A DNA stretch of 64,000 bases from JALGWN01 sp964598025 (GCA_964598025.1 CAZRAU010000003.1:16137-80136); one strand, 5' to 3'. Positions 44,745 through 53,867 are shown, counted from the stretch's first letter. The notes: a model not told the origin generated them from the letters alone. Translations and numbers: made by a program.

Positions 44745-44773
44745 AGTTTAGTACCGTAAGCTGCCCGCGTCAA
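44745..44773 (-). promoter_or_regulatory. Promoter of the radical SAM/methyltransferase/HAD operon
   Basis: TTGACG (44768-44773), 17 bp, TAAACT (44745-44750), minus strand. Confidence 0.6.
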
Positions 44774-44867
44774 GTCCGGCCGGTTTCGCCCCTGGACACC
44801 CAACGGCCGGCCCTAACGCTTAACCTGAACCGTTTTCCGTGTGGTACGGTCGCTTGGCATAAATAGC

Positions 44868-44896
44868 TTGCCGGATTCCATGGTTATATCTATACT
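44868..44896 (+). promoter_or_regulatory. Promoter of the small zinc-binding protein
   Basis: TTGCCG (44868-44873), 17 bp, TATACT (44891-44896), plus strand, leader about 133 nt. Confidence 0.5.
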
Positions 44897-44906
44897 GGCT
44901 CCAAGA

Positions 44907-44993
44907 GCTTCGCGTAGGTAGTCGGATAGCACACCCGAGCTCAAGCACTACCTTTCCCCTGCCGAAGTAAGGTTCAGAGCTTGCTCGCGAAGC
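44907..44993 (+). ncRNA. Nested inverted repeats in the leader of the zinc protein gene
   Basis: GCTTCGCG (44907-44914) pairs with CGCGAAGC (44986-44993), enclosing GGTAGT (44917-44922) with ACTACC (44947-44952). It starts a few bases after the predicted transcript start. No known riboswitch family is recognised; this may be chance or a structured leader. Confidence 0.35.
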
Positions 44994-45035
44994 ACCGAGC
45001 CCACTTGTCGCTTCCGAAGAGCGCGGGGGGAAAAG

Positions 45036-45251
45036 ATGACGTGCAAGGTGCACAGCCAACCGCAGAGCATGACATGCTCCCGGTGTACCGACAACATGTG
45101 TCCGATGTGTGCTGAGTACATCGACGGCAACTGGTTCTGCCCCCACTGTGCCGCTGGGGAACGTAGAATCGCTGCGGGCATCGACTACGAGGACCTGATT
45201 GCCATCGGTCTTGGGGAAACGCCGCCCGACAGCGAACCCGTCGACATTTGA
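45036..45251 (+). CDS. Small B-box/zinc-ribbon-like protein
   Basis: 71 aa with a dense metal-ligand pattern: C-x-VH near the N-terminus, then MTCSRCTDNMCPMCAEY and WFCPHCAAGER. Together this resembles a B-box-type zinc finger module of the kind often fused to rhomboid or other membrane domains, but here it stands alone. GGGGGGAAAAG directly precedes the ATG. Followed by an acidic tail (DYEDLIAIGLGETPPDSEPVD). Role unknown, probably protein- or nucleic-acid-binding. Confidence 0.7.
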   Translation: MTCKVHSQPQSMTCSRCTDNMCPMCAEYIDGNWFCPHCAAGERRIAAGIDYEDLIAIGLGETPPDSEPVDI

Positions 45252-45697
45252 TTCGGCCTCACCGAATACAGCCGGCCTGTCCATAGGTCCGGTTGCGAGG
45301 GGGATTCTCGCCTCATCTCACCGCACCTGAGTTGCGTATGTCATCCACAATCTTCATGAGCCGGCCATGCTTCTGGTTATATATCATCTTATGCGTATAT
45401 ATGTATATATACAGAATGCCCCGGGCTCACTGCTTTCTCATTGAGTCGCAGTGGCGACAATCACAACGCCACAAAGACAAGGGCGGAGCGAAGGCGGGCG
45501 CGGAGCAGTGAATGTCATTCTGAACAGCGAGCGGGCGGCGAGCGCAGCAAGACTGTCGGCCGCGGAGAGCCAGGCTGGTCAAAACCATCCGGATGCAAGG
45601 CCCGCGAAGTCTTAAGGAGTGAGGCGTACTATCTGGTACGCCGCAATGACGAGAAACGAGTGTAACGCAGCAAACGGGTGGTTTTCACCAGCCTGGG
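45252..45697. other. Non-coding stretch between the zinc protein gene and gyrA
   Basis: Contains an AT-rich TA-repeat segment (about 45377-45412) and the palindromic element at 45504-45696 (separate entry). No plausible gene. Confidence 0.5.
45504..45696. repeat. Dispersed-repeat-like palindromic element downstream of gyrA
   Basis: Begins near TGTCATTCTGAACAGCGAG and ends just past CGCAATGACGAG; both ends resemble the GTCATT-type dispersed repeats seen in many bacterial genomes (from memory). A 21-bp inverted pair (45570-45590 with 45676-45696, three mismatches or fewer) and a 7-bp hairpin GGCGTAC/GTACGCC (45623-45642) lie inside. It may double as the gyrA terminator. Confidence 0.5.
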
Positions 45698-48133
45698 TTA
45701 TTCTTCGGCGTCGTCCGCCACTACCCGCGCCACATCCACCACACGGTCGCCTTCTTCCAGATTCATCATCCTGACCCCCTGGGTGGCCCGGCCTATGATG
45801 GAAACCCCGCTTATCGGGCAGCGAATGACCACGCCGCCCTCGGATATGATCATGAGCTCATCCTGGTCGACTACTTCCTTGATCGCAACCAGTTTCCCTG
45901 TCTTTTCGGTACAGCGCATGGTTATGATGCCTTTGCCGCCCCGCTTGGTGATCCGGTAATCTGAAATGGGGGAGCGCTTGCCGTAGCCGTTCTCGCTTAC
46001 AACAAGCAGTGTGCCCGCACGCTTGATGACAACCATGCCCAGCACAACATCACCCTCTTCCAGGGTCACGCCCTTGACCCCACGGGCCGTTCTTCCCATG
46101 GCCCGAACATCCTGTTCGTGGAACCGGATGGCCTTGCCGCCGCTCTTGGCGAGGACTATATCGTTGGTCCCGTCGGTCACGGTGGCTTCGATAAGCATGT
46201 CGTCTTCATCCACGCCGATCGCGATGATTCCGACCTTCCTCGGATGCGAAAAAGCCGAGAGCTTGGTCTTCTTGATGATCCCCTTGCGGGTTGCCATCAC
46301 GAGGTAGCGGTCCTCCGGGAAGTCCTTGGTGTCCACGAAGGCCGTCACCCGCTCGTCCTTCTCCAGGGCGAGCAGGTTCACCATGGACTTGCCCCTCGCA
46401 TAACGGCCGCCCTCGGGCAGTTCGTGCACTTTCTTCCAGTGCAGCCTGCCGGTATTGGTGAAGAAAAGAATGTAGTCGTGGGTAGAGGCTATGAAGAGGT
46501 GCTCTACGAAGTCCTCCTCTTTGGTCCCCATCCCGACCACGCCTCTTCCGCCGCGGCGCTGTCGCCGGTAGAGGGTCACCGGCATCCGCTTGATATAGCC
46601 GCCGTGGGTGATAGCAATCACCATGTCCTCTTCCGCGATCAGGTCTTCAATCTCAAGATCGGCTGCGGCATCGACGACTTCGGTGCGACGCCCGTCGCCA
46701 TACTTCTTCTTGAGATCCAACGCTTCGGTCTTGATTATGTCCATCTGCCTGGCTTCACTCGCCAGTATGCCCTTGAGGTTCTCGATGGTCTTTATTACTT
46801 CGAGATACTCCTTCTCTATCTTTTCCCGCTCGAGCCCGGTCAGACGCTGGAGACGCATCTCCAAGATCGCGGTGGCCTGAATCTCGGAGAGATTGAATTT
46901 CTTCATCAGGCCTTCTCTTGCATCATTCACCGTCTTGGATTTCTTTATGAGCTCAATCACCGCGTCGATGTTATCGAGGGCGATCTTATAACCTTCGAGT
47001 ATGTGGGCCCTGCGCTCGGCCGCCTCGAGGTCGAAACGCGTCCTTCTCAGGATCACTGCGTGTCTGAACTTGACGTACTCCTCGATGAGCCCTTTTATTG
47101 TGAGGACCCGCGGCTCGAGATCCACAAGAGCCAGCATGATCACGCCGAAGGTGGTCTGCATGAGGGTATGCTTGTAAAGCTGATTCAAGACCACACTTGA
47201 ATGTGCCTCACGCTTGAGCTCGATGACTATCCTCAGGCCCTCTCTGTCGGACTCGTCCCTGAGGTCGGATATGCCCTCGATCTTGCCGTCCCTCACCATG
47301 TCGGCGATTCGTTCTATCAGCCCCGCCTTGTTGACTTGGTACGGGATCTCGGTCACCACAATGCGTTCCTTGCCGCTCTTCATGGTCTCAAGGAAGGCAC
47401 GGGCCCTTACCGTCAGTAGGCCCCGTCCGGTAAGATAGGCATCCCTTATACCCTGTCTCCCGTAGATGATGCCGCCGGTCGGGAAGTCGGGGCCCGTCAC
47501 GTGCTTCATCAGTTCTTGATCGGTGATCTTGGGGTCATCTATCACGGCCACTATGCCGTTCACCACTTCGCTGAGGTTGTGAGGAGGTATGTTGGTGGCC
47601 ATCCCGACGGCTATGCCCGATGAGCCGTTGCAGAGGAGATTCGGGAACTTGCCCGGCAGCACCGTAGGCATCTGGCGGGTCTCATCATAGTTGGGCACGA
47701 AGTCGACCGTGTCCTTCTCCAGATCGGAGAGCATCTCCGTAGCCGGCCCCGCCATTCTCGCCTCGGTATATCGCATGGCCGCCGGCGGATCGCCATCGAT
47801 GGAACCGAAGTTACCCTGGCCCTGAATCAGGCGATAACGCATGTTAAAGTCCTGCGCCATTCTCACCAGCGTAGGATAGACCACTTGCTCGCCATGGGGA
47901 TGGTAGTTACCCGAGGTGTCTCCTGCTATCTTAGCGCACTTACGGTAGTTGCCTCCCGGCATGAGATTGAGGTCGTTCATGGCGACGAGGATTCTCCGTT
48001 GGGAGGGTTTCAGGCCGTCTCTTACATCGGGCAGCGCCCGCGATACGATTACGCTCATTGAATAGTCTATGTAGGCGGTCTTCATCTCGTCTTCTACATA
48101 GACAGGGATGATTCTCTCTCGTCCTGTAGTCAT
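45698..48133 (-). CDS. gyrA: DNA gyrase subunit A
   Basis: 811 aa; cuts and reseals DNA in the GyrA2-GyrB2 supercoiling complex. The start at 48133 has AGGGG 7 nt upstream. The catalytic Tyr122 lies in AAMRYTEARM. The quinolone-binding segment reads HPHGEQVVYP: numbering matches E. coli, with Glu82, Gln83 and Pro87 where E. coli has Asp82, Ser83 and Asp87. The C-terminal beta-pinwheel contains the GyrA box-like RRGGRGVVGM. It has a dedicated promoter (48225-48253) divergent from dnaJ. Full length and clearly functional. Confidence 0.97.
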   Translation of the reverse strand: MTTGRERIIPVYVEDEMKTAYIDYSMSVIVSRALPDVRDGLKPSQRRILVAMNDLNLMPGGNYRKCAKIAGDTSGNYHPHGEQVVYPTLVRMAQDFNMRYRLIQGQGNFGSIDGDPPAAMRYTEARMAGPATEMLSDLEKDTVDFVPNYDETRQMPTVLPGKFPNLLCNGSSGIAVGMATNIPPHNLSEVVNGIVAVIDDPKITDQELMKHVTGPDFPTGGIIYGRQGIRDAYLTGRGLLTVRARAFLETMKSGKERIVVTEIPYQVNKAGLIERIADMVRDGKIEGISDLRDESDREGLRIVIELKREAHSSVVLNQLYKHTLMQTTFGVIMLALVDLEPRVLTIKGLIEEYVKFRHAVILRRTRFDLEAAERRAHILEGYKIALDNIDAVIELIKKSKTVNDAREGLMKKFNLSEIQATAILEMRLQRLTGLEREKIEKEYLEVIKTIENLKGILASEARQMDIIKTEALDLKKKYGDGRRTEVVDAAADLEIEDLIAEEDMVIAITHGGYIKRMPVTLYRRQRRGGRGVVGMGTKEEDFVEHLFIASTHDYILFFTNTGRLHWKKVHELPEGGRYARGKSMVNLLALEKDERVTAFVDTKDFPEDRYLVMATRKGIIKKTKLSAFSHPRKVGIIAIGVDEDDMLIEATVTDGTNDIVLAKSGGKAIRFHEQDVRAMGRTARGVKGVTLEEGDVVLGMVVIKRAGTLLVVSENGYGKRSPISDYRITKRGGKGIITMRCTEKTGKLVAIKEVVDQDELMIISEGGVVIRCPISGVSIIGRATQGVRMMNLEEGDRVVDVARVVADDAEE

Positions 48134-48224
48134 ATCGGTTACCCCTGATGCATCCGGACTATAACTAATCACCCCCGATTCCAGGCTGAAAATGGAAGGG
48201 GGGCAAGGCTTGAATTCCAATCAC

Positions 48225-48253
48225 AGATTAAACTCAATCGGATGGCATGTCAA
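48225..48253 (-). promoter_or_regulatory. gyrA promoter
   Basis: TTGACA (48248-48253), 17 bp, TAATCT (48225-48230), minus strand. Confidence 0.65.
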
Positions 48254-48270
48254 CCACTATCGAAGCCTAT

Positions 48271-48299
48271 TTGACTTTGTCTGGGCCTATTCTTATACT
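48271..48299 (+). promoter_or_regulatory. dnaJ promoter
   Basis: TTGACT (48271-48276), 17 bp, TATACT (48294-48299), plus strand; leader only about 13 nt. No CIRCE or sigma32-like element is seen. Confidence 0.65.
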
Positions 48300-48318
48300 C
48301 TATCTGCGAGGTGATGAA

Positions 48319-49467
48319 ATGGCCCAGAAAGACTACTACAAGATCCTCGGCGTGGATGAAAAAGTGTCACCCGATGAGATAAAGAAAGTCTATCGTAAGC
48401 TCGCGAAGAAGTACCATCCGGACGCCAATCCGGACGATGACCAGGCGGCGGAGAGATTCAAGGAAGTGAACGAGGCCCATGAGGTCCTGAGCGATCCTAA
48501 GAAACGCAAGCAGTACGACGATCTCCGTCATTTCGCTCATGCAGGCTACGGCGCCGGCGGCTTCTACCAGGGCTCCCAGCAGGGCTTCGACATAAACGAC
48601 ATCCTGAACCAGTTCGGCCGCAAGGGCGGCGGGCGGGGCCGAGCCGCCACCCAGGAGGACCTGGGGGGCTTCGGCGGTCTTGGAGACATCTTCTCCAGCA
48701 TATTCGATCGCGGTCAGCGCTTCCGGGAGGAACGTTACGGTCCCAGGGGCGGCCAGGACCTTCACACGGAGGTGGAGGTGCCCTTCGATGCCGCCGTCAA
48801 GGGTGGGAGCACCGTGATCACGGTCTCAAAGGAAGAAGCATGCGACCGCTGCGGCGGAAGCGGGGCCGAACCCGGATCGAAGGTGGAGAAGTGCCCGCAG
48901 TGCGGCGGTTCGGGTATGGTATCGGTCTCCCAGGGTGCCTTCGCGGTGAGCCGCCCCTGCCCGCGATGCTACGGCCGCGGCGAGATCGTCTCCGCGCCCT
49001 GCACGAAGTGTGGCGGGACCGGCCAGATGGCGGCACACAAACGGCTTTCCGTGAAAATCCCGGCCGGCATTGCCGACGGCCAGAACGTCAGGCTTCGCGG
49101 GCAGGGCCAACCCGGATCATCCGGCGGGCCTCCCGGCGATCTCATAATCAAAGTCAGGATCAAGCCTCACAGCTTCTTTAAGCGCAGGGGGGCCAACATC
49201 CACTGTGACATAGACATCAATCTCGCGCAGGCGGTCCTGGGTTCGAAGGTGAAAGTCAGGACTCTCACCGACAAGTATGCCATGCTTAAGGTCCCGCCCG
49301 GGACCCAACCGGGGACCACCTTCAGGCTCAAAGGTCTGGGGGTCAAGGTCGATTCAAGGGTGGGCGACCAGCTGGTGACGGTAACTGTAGAGATACCAGG
49401 GAAGTTGAGCGCGGAGGACAAGAAGCTCTTCGAGCGGTTGGCGGAGTCCCTCCACCTAAAGCACTGA
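48319..49467 (+). CDS. dnaJ: DnaJ-type co-chaperone
   Basis: 382 aa J-protein stimulating DnaK ATPase. J-domain residues 4-70 with HPD in KYHPDANPDD; Gly/Phe-rich linker (YGAGGFYQGSQQGF); four zinc-binding CxxCxGxG repeats (CDRCGGSG, CPQCGGSG, CPRCYGRG, CTKCGGTG); and the C-terminal substrate-binding beta-domains. The start at 48319 has GAGGTGATG just upstream. It stands alone here, without dnaK or grpE, between gyrA (divergent) and the DUF4412-like gene. Confidence 0.95.
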   Translation: MAQKDYYKILGVDEKVSPDEIKKVYRKLAKKYHPDANPDDDQAAERFKEVNEAHEVLSDPKKRKQYDDLRHFAHAGYGAGGFYQGSQQGFDINDILNQFGRKGGGRGRAATQEDLGGFGGLGDIFSSIFDRGQRFREERYGPRGGQDLHTEVEVPFDAAVKGGSTVITVSKEEACDRCGGSGAEPGSKVEKCPQCGGSGMVSVSQGAFAVSRPCPRCYGRGEIVSAPCTKCGGTGQMAAHKRLSVKIPAGIADGQNVRLRGQGQPGSSGGPPGDLIIKVRIKPHSFFKRRGANIHCDIDINLAQAVLGSKVKVRTLTDKYAMLKVPPGTQPGTTFRLKGLGVKVDSRVGDQLVTVTVEIPGKLSAEDKKLFERLAESLHLKH

Positions 49468-49494
49468 GGAGGCACCGCTACGCGGCACCTCCTC
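49466..49494 (+). terminator. Hairpin at the dnaJ 3' end
   Basis: GAGGAGG and CCTCCTC arms enclose CCGC/GCGG around a TAC loop, beginning inside the stop codon. No T tract follows. Confidence 0.45.
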
Positions 49495-49566
49495 GCAACT
49501 ATCTACGGCGCCCCATCGCCGCAGGCAACCTTTCGGGTACTTCCCGGCGACAGCGCTTTTGTCCGA

Positions 49567-50433
49567 CTACCAGAGTCTTACCCGCGAGGCTTTCTTGAAG
49601 CCTTCAGGTATCTCGAAGAGCGAATCATTCAGCTTCTCGCCGGAGATCGATACCACGATCCTTGACATCCTTATCTCGTTGCTTGTGGCCTCAGCGTTTT
49701 TCTCGCCCGCCTTGGATTCGAGCAGCTCCTTCACGGTCTGCTGCATCTCGGCCTTCTGCTCGGCATCGAGCACGGCTTCCATGGTCATTTCCATACCCAG
49801 GGGCACGCCCTTGAATTCCTCCATCTCATTCCACATCCTATCAAAGACATCTCCAAGAGGCACTTCCTGATTCATGCCCTGGGCCAGCTTCACACTATAC
49901 TGCCAGAAGGTGCGTATCTCCTCCAGACCCTTGGTGTCTTCGGCCATCCAGAAGAACAGATCCACGGGCTGTGCCAAGACTTCATCCCCCGTATCCACCT
50001 CAAACGTCATCGAGCCTTTCAGACCCTTACACCGGCGCCCTGCTATCTCCTTGACATCGGCGGTGGGCTCTAGCTCGAGATCGACGATCTTGAAATGGGC
50101 CTTGTCCTTCTCCGCTTCCTCCATGGCCGAGATGGAACTCTCCGCATAGGTCTTGTCCTTCAGATTCACGCGCCACATGATGTCCGTGTCACCTCTGAAG
50201 ATGACAATCCTCGGCGGCGGGTCCTTTATCGGACTCGGGTTGACCACACCGGAGCGCTCCACTTCGGTCTCGTTCCTGACGTTGTCCCCTTTGATGTAGG
50301 TAACTTCACTACCCTTGCTGGTCCACATCCCAAGAAAGCCCTGCACCGTGGTCTCTTCCTTGATGGTAAGATCCGCGCCGGCCACAACGGGAACGATCAA
50401 GGCGCACACCAGCAAAATCAGTGCTTTCCTCAT
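49567..50433 (-). CDS. Exported DUF4412-like protein
   Basis: 288 aa. AAGGAGG lies 7 nt before the ATG at 50433 and a signal peptide (MRKALILLVCALIVPVVAGA) follows; an ATG six bases upstream is inside the ribosome site. The mature protein is mostly beta-rich at first (TIKEETTVQGFLGMWTSKG, ITYIKGD-like segments, then a DxxxLLDKTY-like KDKTYAE) and helical and Glu/Met-rich later, as in DUF4412-type exported proteins. It follows gyrB by 12 bp, so it is probably co-transcribed. Function unknown. Confidence 0.7.
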   Translation of the reverse strand: MRKALILLVCALIVPVVAGADLTIKEETTVQGFLGMWTSKGSEVTYIKGDNVRNETEVERSGVVNPSPIKDPPPRIVIFRGDTDIMWRVNLKDKTYAESSISAMEEAEKDKAHFKIVDLELEPTADVKEIAGRRCKGLKGSMTFEVDTGDEVLAQPVDLFFWMAEDTKGLEEIRTFWQYSVKLAQGMNQEVPLGDVFDRMWNEMEEFKGVPLGMEMTMEAVLDAEQKAEMQQTVKELLESKAGEKNAEATSNEIRMSRIVVSISGEKLNDSLFEIPEGFKKASRVRLW

Positions 50434-50445
50434 TGTCATACCTCC

Positions 50446-52401
50446 TTAGGCATCCAGGTTCTTTACCCTCTTGGCATTCTCCTCGATGAACTTCCTTCTG
50501 GGCTCCACCTTGTCTCCCATCAAGATGGTGAAAATCCTGTCGGCTTCAACGGCATCCTCCAGTGTCACCTTGCGAATGGTCCTCCGCTCGGGGTCCATCG
50601 TTGTGTTCCACAGCTGTTCCGGGTTCATCTCTCCCAACCCCTTGTAACGCTGGAGCATGGCCCCCTTCTTGCCCAGTCTCTCCATGGCCCTGTCCCGTTC
50701 TTCATCGTTATAAGCATAGATCTCGGCCTTACCTTTCTTGACCCTGAACAGGGGCGGTTGGGCGATGTAAATATGGCCCTCTTTGAGCAGCTCAGTCATA
50801 TGCCTATAGAAAAACGTGAGAAGGAGCGTTCTTATATGGGCGCCATCGATATCGGCATCGGTCATGATTATGATCTTGTCATAGCGGAGTTTCCCCATGT
50901 TGAAGTCCTCATCCCCGATCCCGGTACCCACGGCGGTGATCATCATCTTGATCTCCTCATTGGAAAGCACCTTGTCCAGCGGTGACTTCTCCACATTGAG
51001 GATCTTCCCGCGCAAGGGTAGAATAGCCTGGAACTGGCGGTCCCGCCCCTGCTTCGCCGAGCCCCCGGCGGAGTCGCCCTCGACCAGGTAGAGCTCGCAG
51101 AGCTTGGGATCGGTGAGGCTGCACTCGGCCAGCTTCCCGGGTAGGGTCCCGGTATCCAGGGCGCTTCGCTTGCGAGTGAGGTCCCTGGCCTTACGGGCGG
51201 CGTCGCGCGACCGCGCAGCCACGATACATTTGTTTATGATTGCCTTGGTAACGCTGGGGGTCTCTTCGAAGAATTCACCCAAGCCCTCGCTCACCACCGA
51301 TTCCACGAGACCTCTGACTTCGCTGTTTCCCAGCTTGGTCTTGGTTTGGCCCTCAAACTGGGGGTTGGCCATCATGACGCTCAGCACCGCGGTAAGGCCC
51401 TCTCTCACATCATCCCCGGAGAGGCCGGTCTTATGGTTCTTGAAAAGATTGTTCTTCTGTCCATAGGAGTTGAGGGTCTTGGTGAGCCCCGCCTTGAAAC
51501 CGATGAGATGGGTCCCGCCCTCATGGGTACTGATGCTATTCACAAAACTGAATATGTTCTCCGCATACCCGTCGTTATATTGAAGGGCAACTTCGACCTT
51601 GAGGTCGTCACGCTGCCGTTCGAAGTAGATCGGCTTGCGGTGCAAGGTGTTCTTGTTCTCATTCAGGAACTTCACGAAGGAGATCACACCCCCGTCGTAC
51701 TTGAAGACGTGACTCTTCTCGCTCTTCTCATCATGGATTTCGATCTGCACGCCTTTGTTGAGGAACGCCAGCTCCCTGAGGCGCTGAGAGAGATTGTCGA
51801 AGCTGAACTCGGTGGCGTCGAAGATCTCGGGATCCGGCTTGAAGCGTATGTGCGTCCCGGTCACCTTGGTCTTACCCTCCACGCGGAGGTCCCCCCTGAC
51901 CTTGCCGCGGTCATAATCCTGTCTGTATACCTTGCCGTCCTGGTGGATCGCGACTTCAAGCCATTCCGACAGCGCATTGACGACCGAGACCCCAACACCA
52001 TGGAGTCCGCCCGACACCTGGTAAGCTTTGTGATCGAACTTGCCCCCGGCATGAAGCATGGTCATCACGACTTCCACAGCCGGGCGCTTCTGAACCGGGT
52101 GCATGTCCACCGGTATTCCTCGTCCGTCATCCACGACCGACGCACTGCCGTCCCCGTGAAGGGTGACGACGATCTTGCCGCAAAACCCGCCCAGGGCCTC
52201 ATCGATGGAATTATCCACCACTTCATAGACCAGATGGTGCAACCCTCGGGCGCCGGTGCTTCCTATGTACATTGCCGGGCGCTTCCGAACCGCGTCCAGA
52301 CCCTTGAGAACGGTTATGCTTGTGGCGTTGTAGCCTGCCTCCGCACTGTTCCCCGGCTTCTTGGGCGCATCCTCGGCCGCCTCTTTCCGCTTTGTTCCCA
52401 T
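50446..52401 (-). CDS. gyrB: DNA gyrase subunit B
   Basis: 651 aa ATPase subunit of gyrase. GHKL ATP-binding elements EVVDNSIDEALGG, DDGRGIPV and GGLHGVGVSVVNAL, transducer domain, then the TOPRIM nuclease-type fold (VEGDSAGGSAKQGRDR; MTDADIDGAHIRTLLL) and the C-terminal RRKFIEENAKRVKNLD tail. AAGGGGTGATCGG lies before the ATG at 52401. It is four bases from the DUF721 gene and 12 bp ahead of the DUF4412-like gene in one minus-strand operon from dnaA. Confidence 0.97.
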   Translation of the reverse strand: MGTKRKEAAEDAPKKPGNSAEAGYNATSITVLKGLDAVRKRPAMYIGSTGARGLHHLVYEVVDNSIDEALGGFCGKIVVTLHGDGSASVVDDGRGIPVDMHPVQKRPAVEVVMTMLHAGGKFDHKAYQVSGGLHGVGVSVVNALSEWLEVAIHQDGKVYRQDYDRGKVRGDLRVEGKTKVTGTHIRFKPDPEIFDATEFSFDNLSQRLRELAFLNKGVQIEIHDEKSEKSHVFKYDGGVISFVKFLNENKNTLHRKPIYFERQRDDLKVEVALQYNDGYAENIFSFVNSISTHEGGTHLIGFKAGLTKTLNSYGQKNNLFKNHKTGLSGDDVREGLTAVLSVMMANPQFEGQTKTKLGNSEVRGLVESVVSEGLGEFFEETPSVTKAIINKCIVAARSRDAARKARDLTRKRSALDTGTLPGKLAECSLTDPKLCELYLVEGDSAGGSAKQGRDRQFQAILPLRGKILNVEKSPLDKVLSNEEIKMMITAVGTGIGDEDFNMGKLRYDKIIIMTDADIDGAHIRTLLLTFFYRHMTELLKEGHIYIAQPPLFRVKKGKAEIYAYNDEERDRAMERLGKKGAMLQRYKGLGEMNPEQLWNTTMDPERRTIRKVTLEDAVEADRIFTILMGDKVEPRRKFIEENAKRVKNLDA

Positions 52402-52405
52402 CCGA

Positions 52406-52711
52406 TCACCCCTTATCCGGATCGCCGACACGAAACACGATGTCTTTGATGACCTCACTCCCTATGAGGGAATTGACCTTTGCTATTATACCTTCCTTGA
52501 GGAGAGCAAGTTCCTGCAACCACATTGAATTCTGCACGGTTACGAACAGGATATTGTCTCTGACCGATGTGGCTTTGGCCTTGCGGGCGACTCCCTGCCC
52601 AACCACCTCTTCCCACAAAACTACTGCCTTTTCCTTCTCAAGTCGAGCGGCAATTCCCATTCGGTTCGTCAGTCTGTCAAGTATGTTCGCCGCTCTCTCA
52701 GGCTGAGCCAC
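52406..52711 (-). CDS. DUF721/DciA-like protein
   Basis: 101 aa. DUF721 fold (alpha-beta, KH-like); members include DciA, the helicase-loading partner of DnaB in bacteria without DnaC or DnaI. Sequence features are LWEEVVGQGVARKAKATSV and the strand pair DNILFVTVQNSMWLQEL followed by a helix. The GTG start at 52711 overlaps the recF stop by 14 bases and has GGAGG 10 nt upstream. Its place in the dnaA-recF-gyrB operon strengthens the replication link. A DciA role is inferred. Confidence 0.8.
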   Translation of the reverse strand: MAQPERAANILDRLTNRMGIAARLEKEKAVVLWEEVVGQGVARKAKATSVRDNILFVTVQNSMWLQELALLKEGIIAKVNSLIGSEVIKDIVFRVGDPDKG

Positions 52712-53801
52712 CGGCTTCTACCCTCCCGTCCGCAATGCTTATACTCCACAGGTCGTCGGCCTTGTCCGGAGCAGGCCTCGACGAGGTTAATATTATCTGA
52801 TCGTAGTCGGAAATCAAAGCTGTAAGTGCCTTGGTTCTCGCATCGTCGAGCTCCGCGAACACATCATCCAGAAGCACGATGGGGTACCGGCCGGTCTTTG
52901 TCTTCATGGCCATGACCTCCGCGCATCTGAGAGCCAGCACACCCGTCCGCTGCTCTCCCTCGGAACCGAAGCGTCGTATGTCGCGCCCTTGGGCAAGCAA
53001 ACAGAAATCATCCACGTGCGGACCGACGAGGGTGTAACCCCGTGCGAATTCAATCTCGCGTTGAGCCTTAACGGCCTGCGCCAGAAGCTGGGCCGTGTCG
53101 TCATCACCCCCGAGCTCGTAGCCTTTGGGATCGTAGGTGAGATTCATTACCATCTTGGCGCCGCTTATCGCGCTGAAGTCGGCTTCCACCTCCGGACGGA
53201 TATCATCAAGAAACCGCAGGCGCGCATCCACGATCGCCGCCCCACTCGCGACCAGGCTACGATCCCATACAACGGTTTCCGCCGGTTGAGCCCTGCCCGT
53301 CTGAATCGCTTTGAGAAGTCTGTTCCTCTGAGCGAGAGTCCGAACATACTTCTGAAGCGACGCCAGATACTCTCTGCTTATCTGTGAGATAGCGATATCG
53401 AGGAATTGTCTCCGGAACCCCGGCGACCCTTTGATCAGATCTATATCGTCAGGCGAGGAAACGACCACGCCCACCAGTCCGATCAGATCGGACGGCTTGG
53501 CTTCTTTGCCGTTGATACGGATGCGCTTGCGTTCCTCACTGTAACCTACCTCGATCGTGGTTCGCACGCCGATATGCTCGAACACGCCTTCCACCCGGTA
53601 ATAGGCTTCCCCGAATCCAACCAGGTTGGCGTCCTTGCGGTCGCGGTGTGATCTTCCCACGCCGAGCATGTGAATCGCTTCGAGCACATTGGTCTTGCCC
53701 TGAGCGTTCGCCCCGAGCAAGAGATTCCGCCTCGGACCGAATTCGACGATCTCATCCTGAAAATTCCTGAAGTTTGTCAGATGGATTTTACAGATGCGCA
53801 A
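52698..53801 (-). CDS. recF: DNA replication/repair protein RecF
   Basis: 367 aa SMC-like ATPase for RecFOR gap repair. Walker A GANAQGKTNVLEAIHML, signature GSEGEQRT, Walker B IVLLDDVFAELD. A TTG at 53801 with AGGGG 9 nt upstream gives the canonical N-terminus (RICKIHLTNFRNF); a TTG at 53834 would add 11 residues. The 3' end overlaps the DUF721 start. In one transcription unit with dnaN. Confidence 0.93.
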   Translation of the reverse strand: MRICKIHLTNFRNFQDEIVEFGPRRNLLLGANAQGKTNVLEAIHMLGVGRSHRDRKDANLVGFGEAYYRVEGVFEHIGVRTTIEVGYSEERKRIRINGKEAKPSDLIGLVGVVVSSPDDIDLIKGSPGFRRQFLDIAISQISREYLASLQKYVRTLAQRNRLLKAIQTGRAQPAETVVWDRSLVASGAAIVDARLRFLDDIRPEVEADFSAISGAKMVMNLTYDPKGYELGGDDDTAQLLAQAVKAQREIEFARGYTLVGPHVDDFCLLAQGRDIRRFGSEGEQRTGVLALRCAEVMAMKTKTGRYPIVLLDDVFAELDDARTKALTALISDYDQIILTSSRPAPDKADDLWSISIADGRVEAGGSA

Positions 53802-53867
53802 ATCTGATGGACCCCTGGCCCTGATTACCCACAAGCCCTCTGCCTCGACGTATCTGCCGGCGCCGGC

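Larger units (their letters stand above)
44594..45035. other. Intergenic region between divergent genes
   Basis: Holds the promoter of the radical SAM operon (minus), a plus-strand promoter for the small zinc protein, and a nested inverted-repeat leader at 44907-44993. No coding frame fits. Confidence 0.5.

Noticed and set aside
45293..45511. 72-codon plus-strand frame before gyrA
   Set aside because: Runs through repeat-like sequence, with no ribosome site or family.
46118..47200. Long plus-strand frame within gyrA (and a similar one at 51346-52449 within gyrB)
   Set aside because: Antisense shadows of highly conserved genes.
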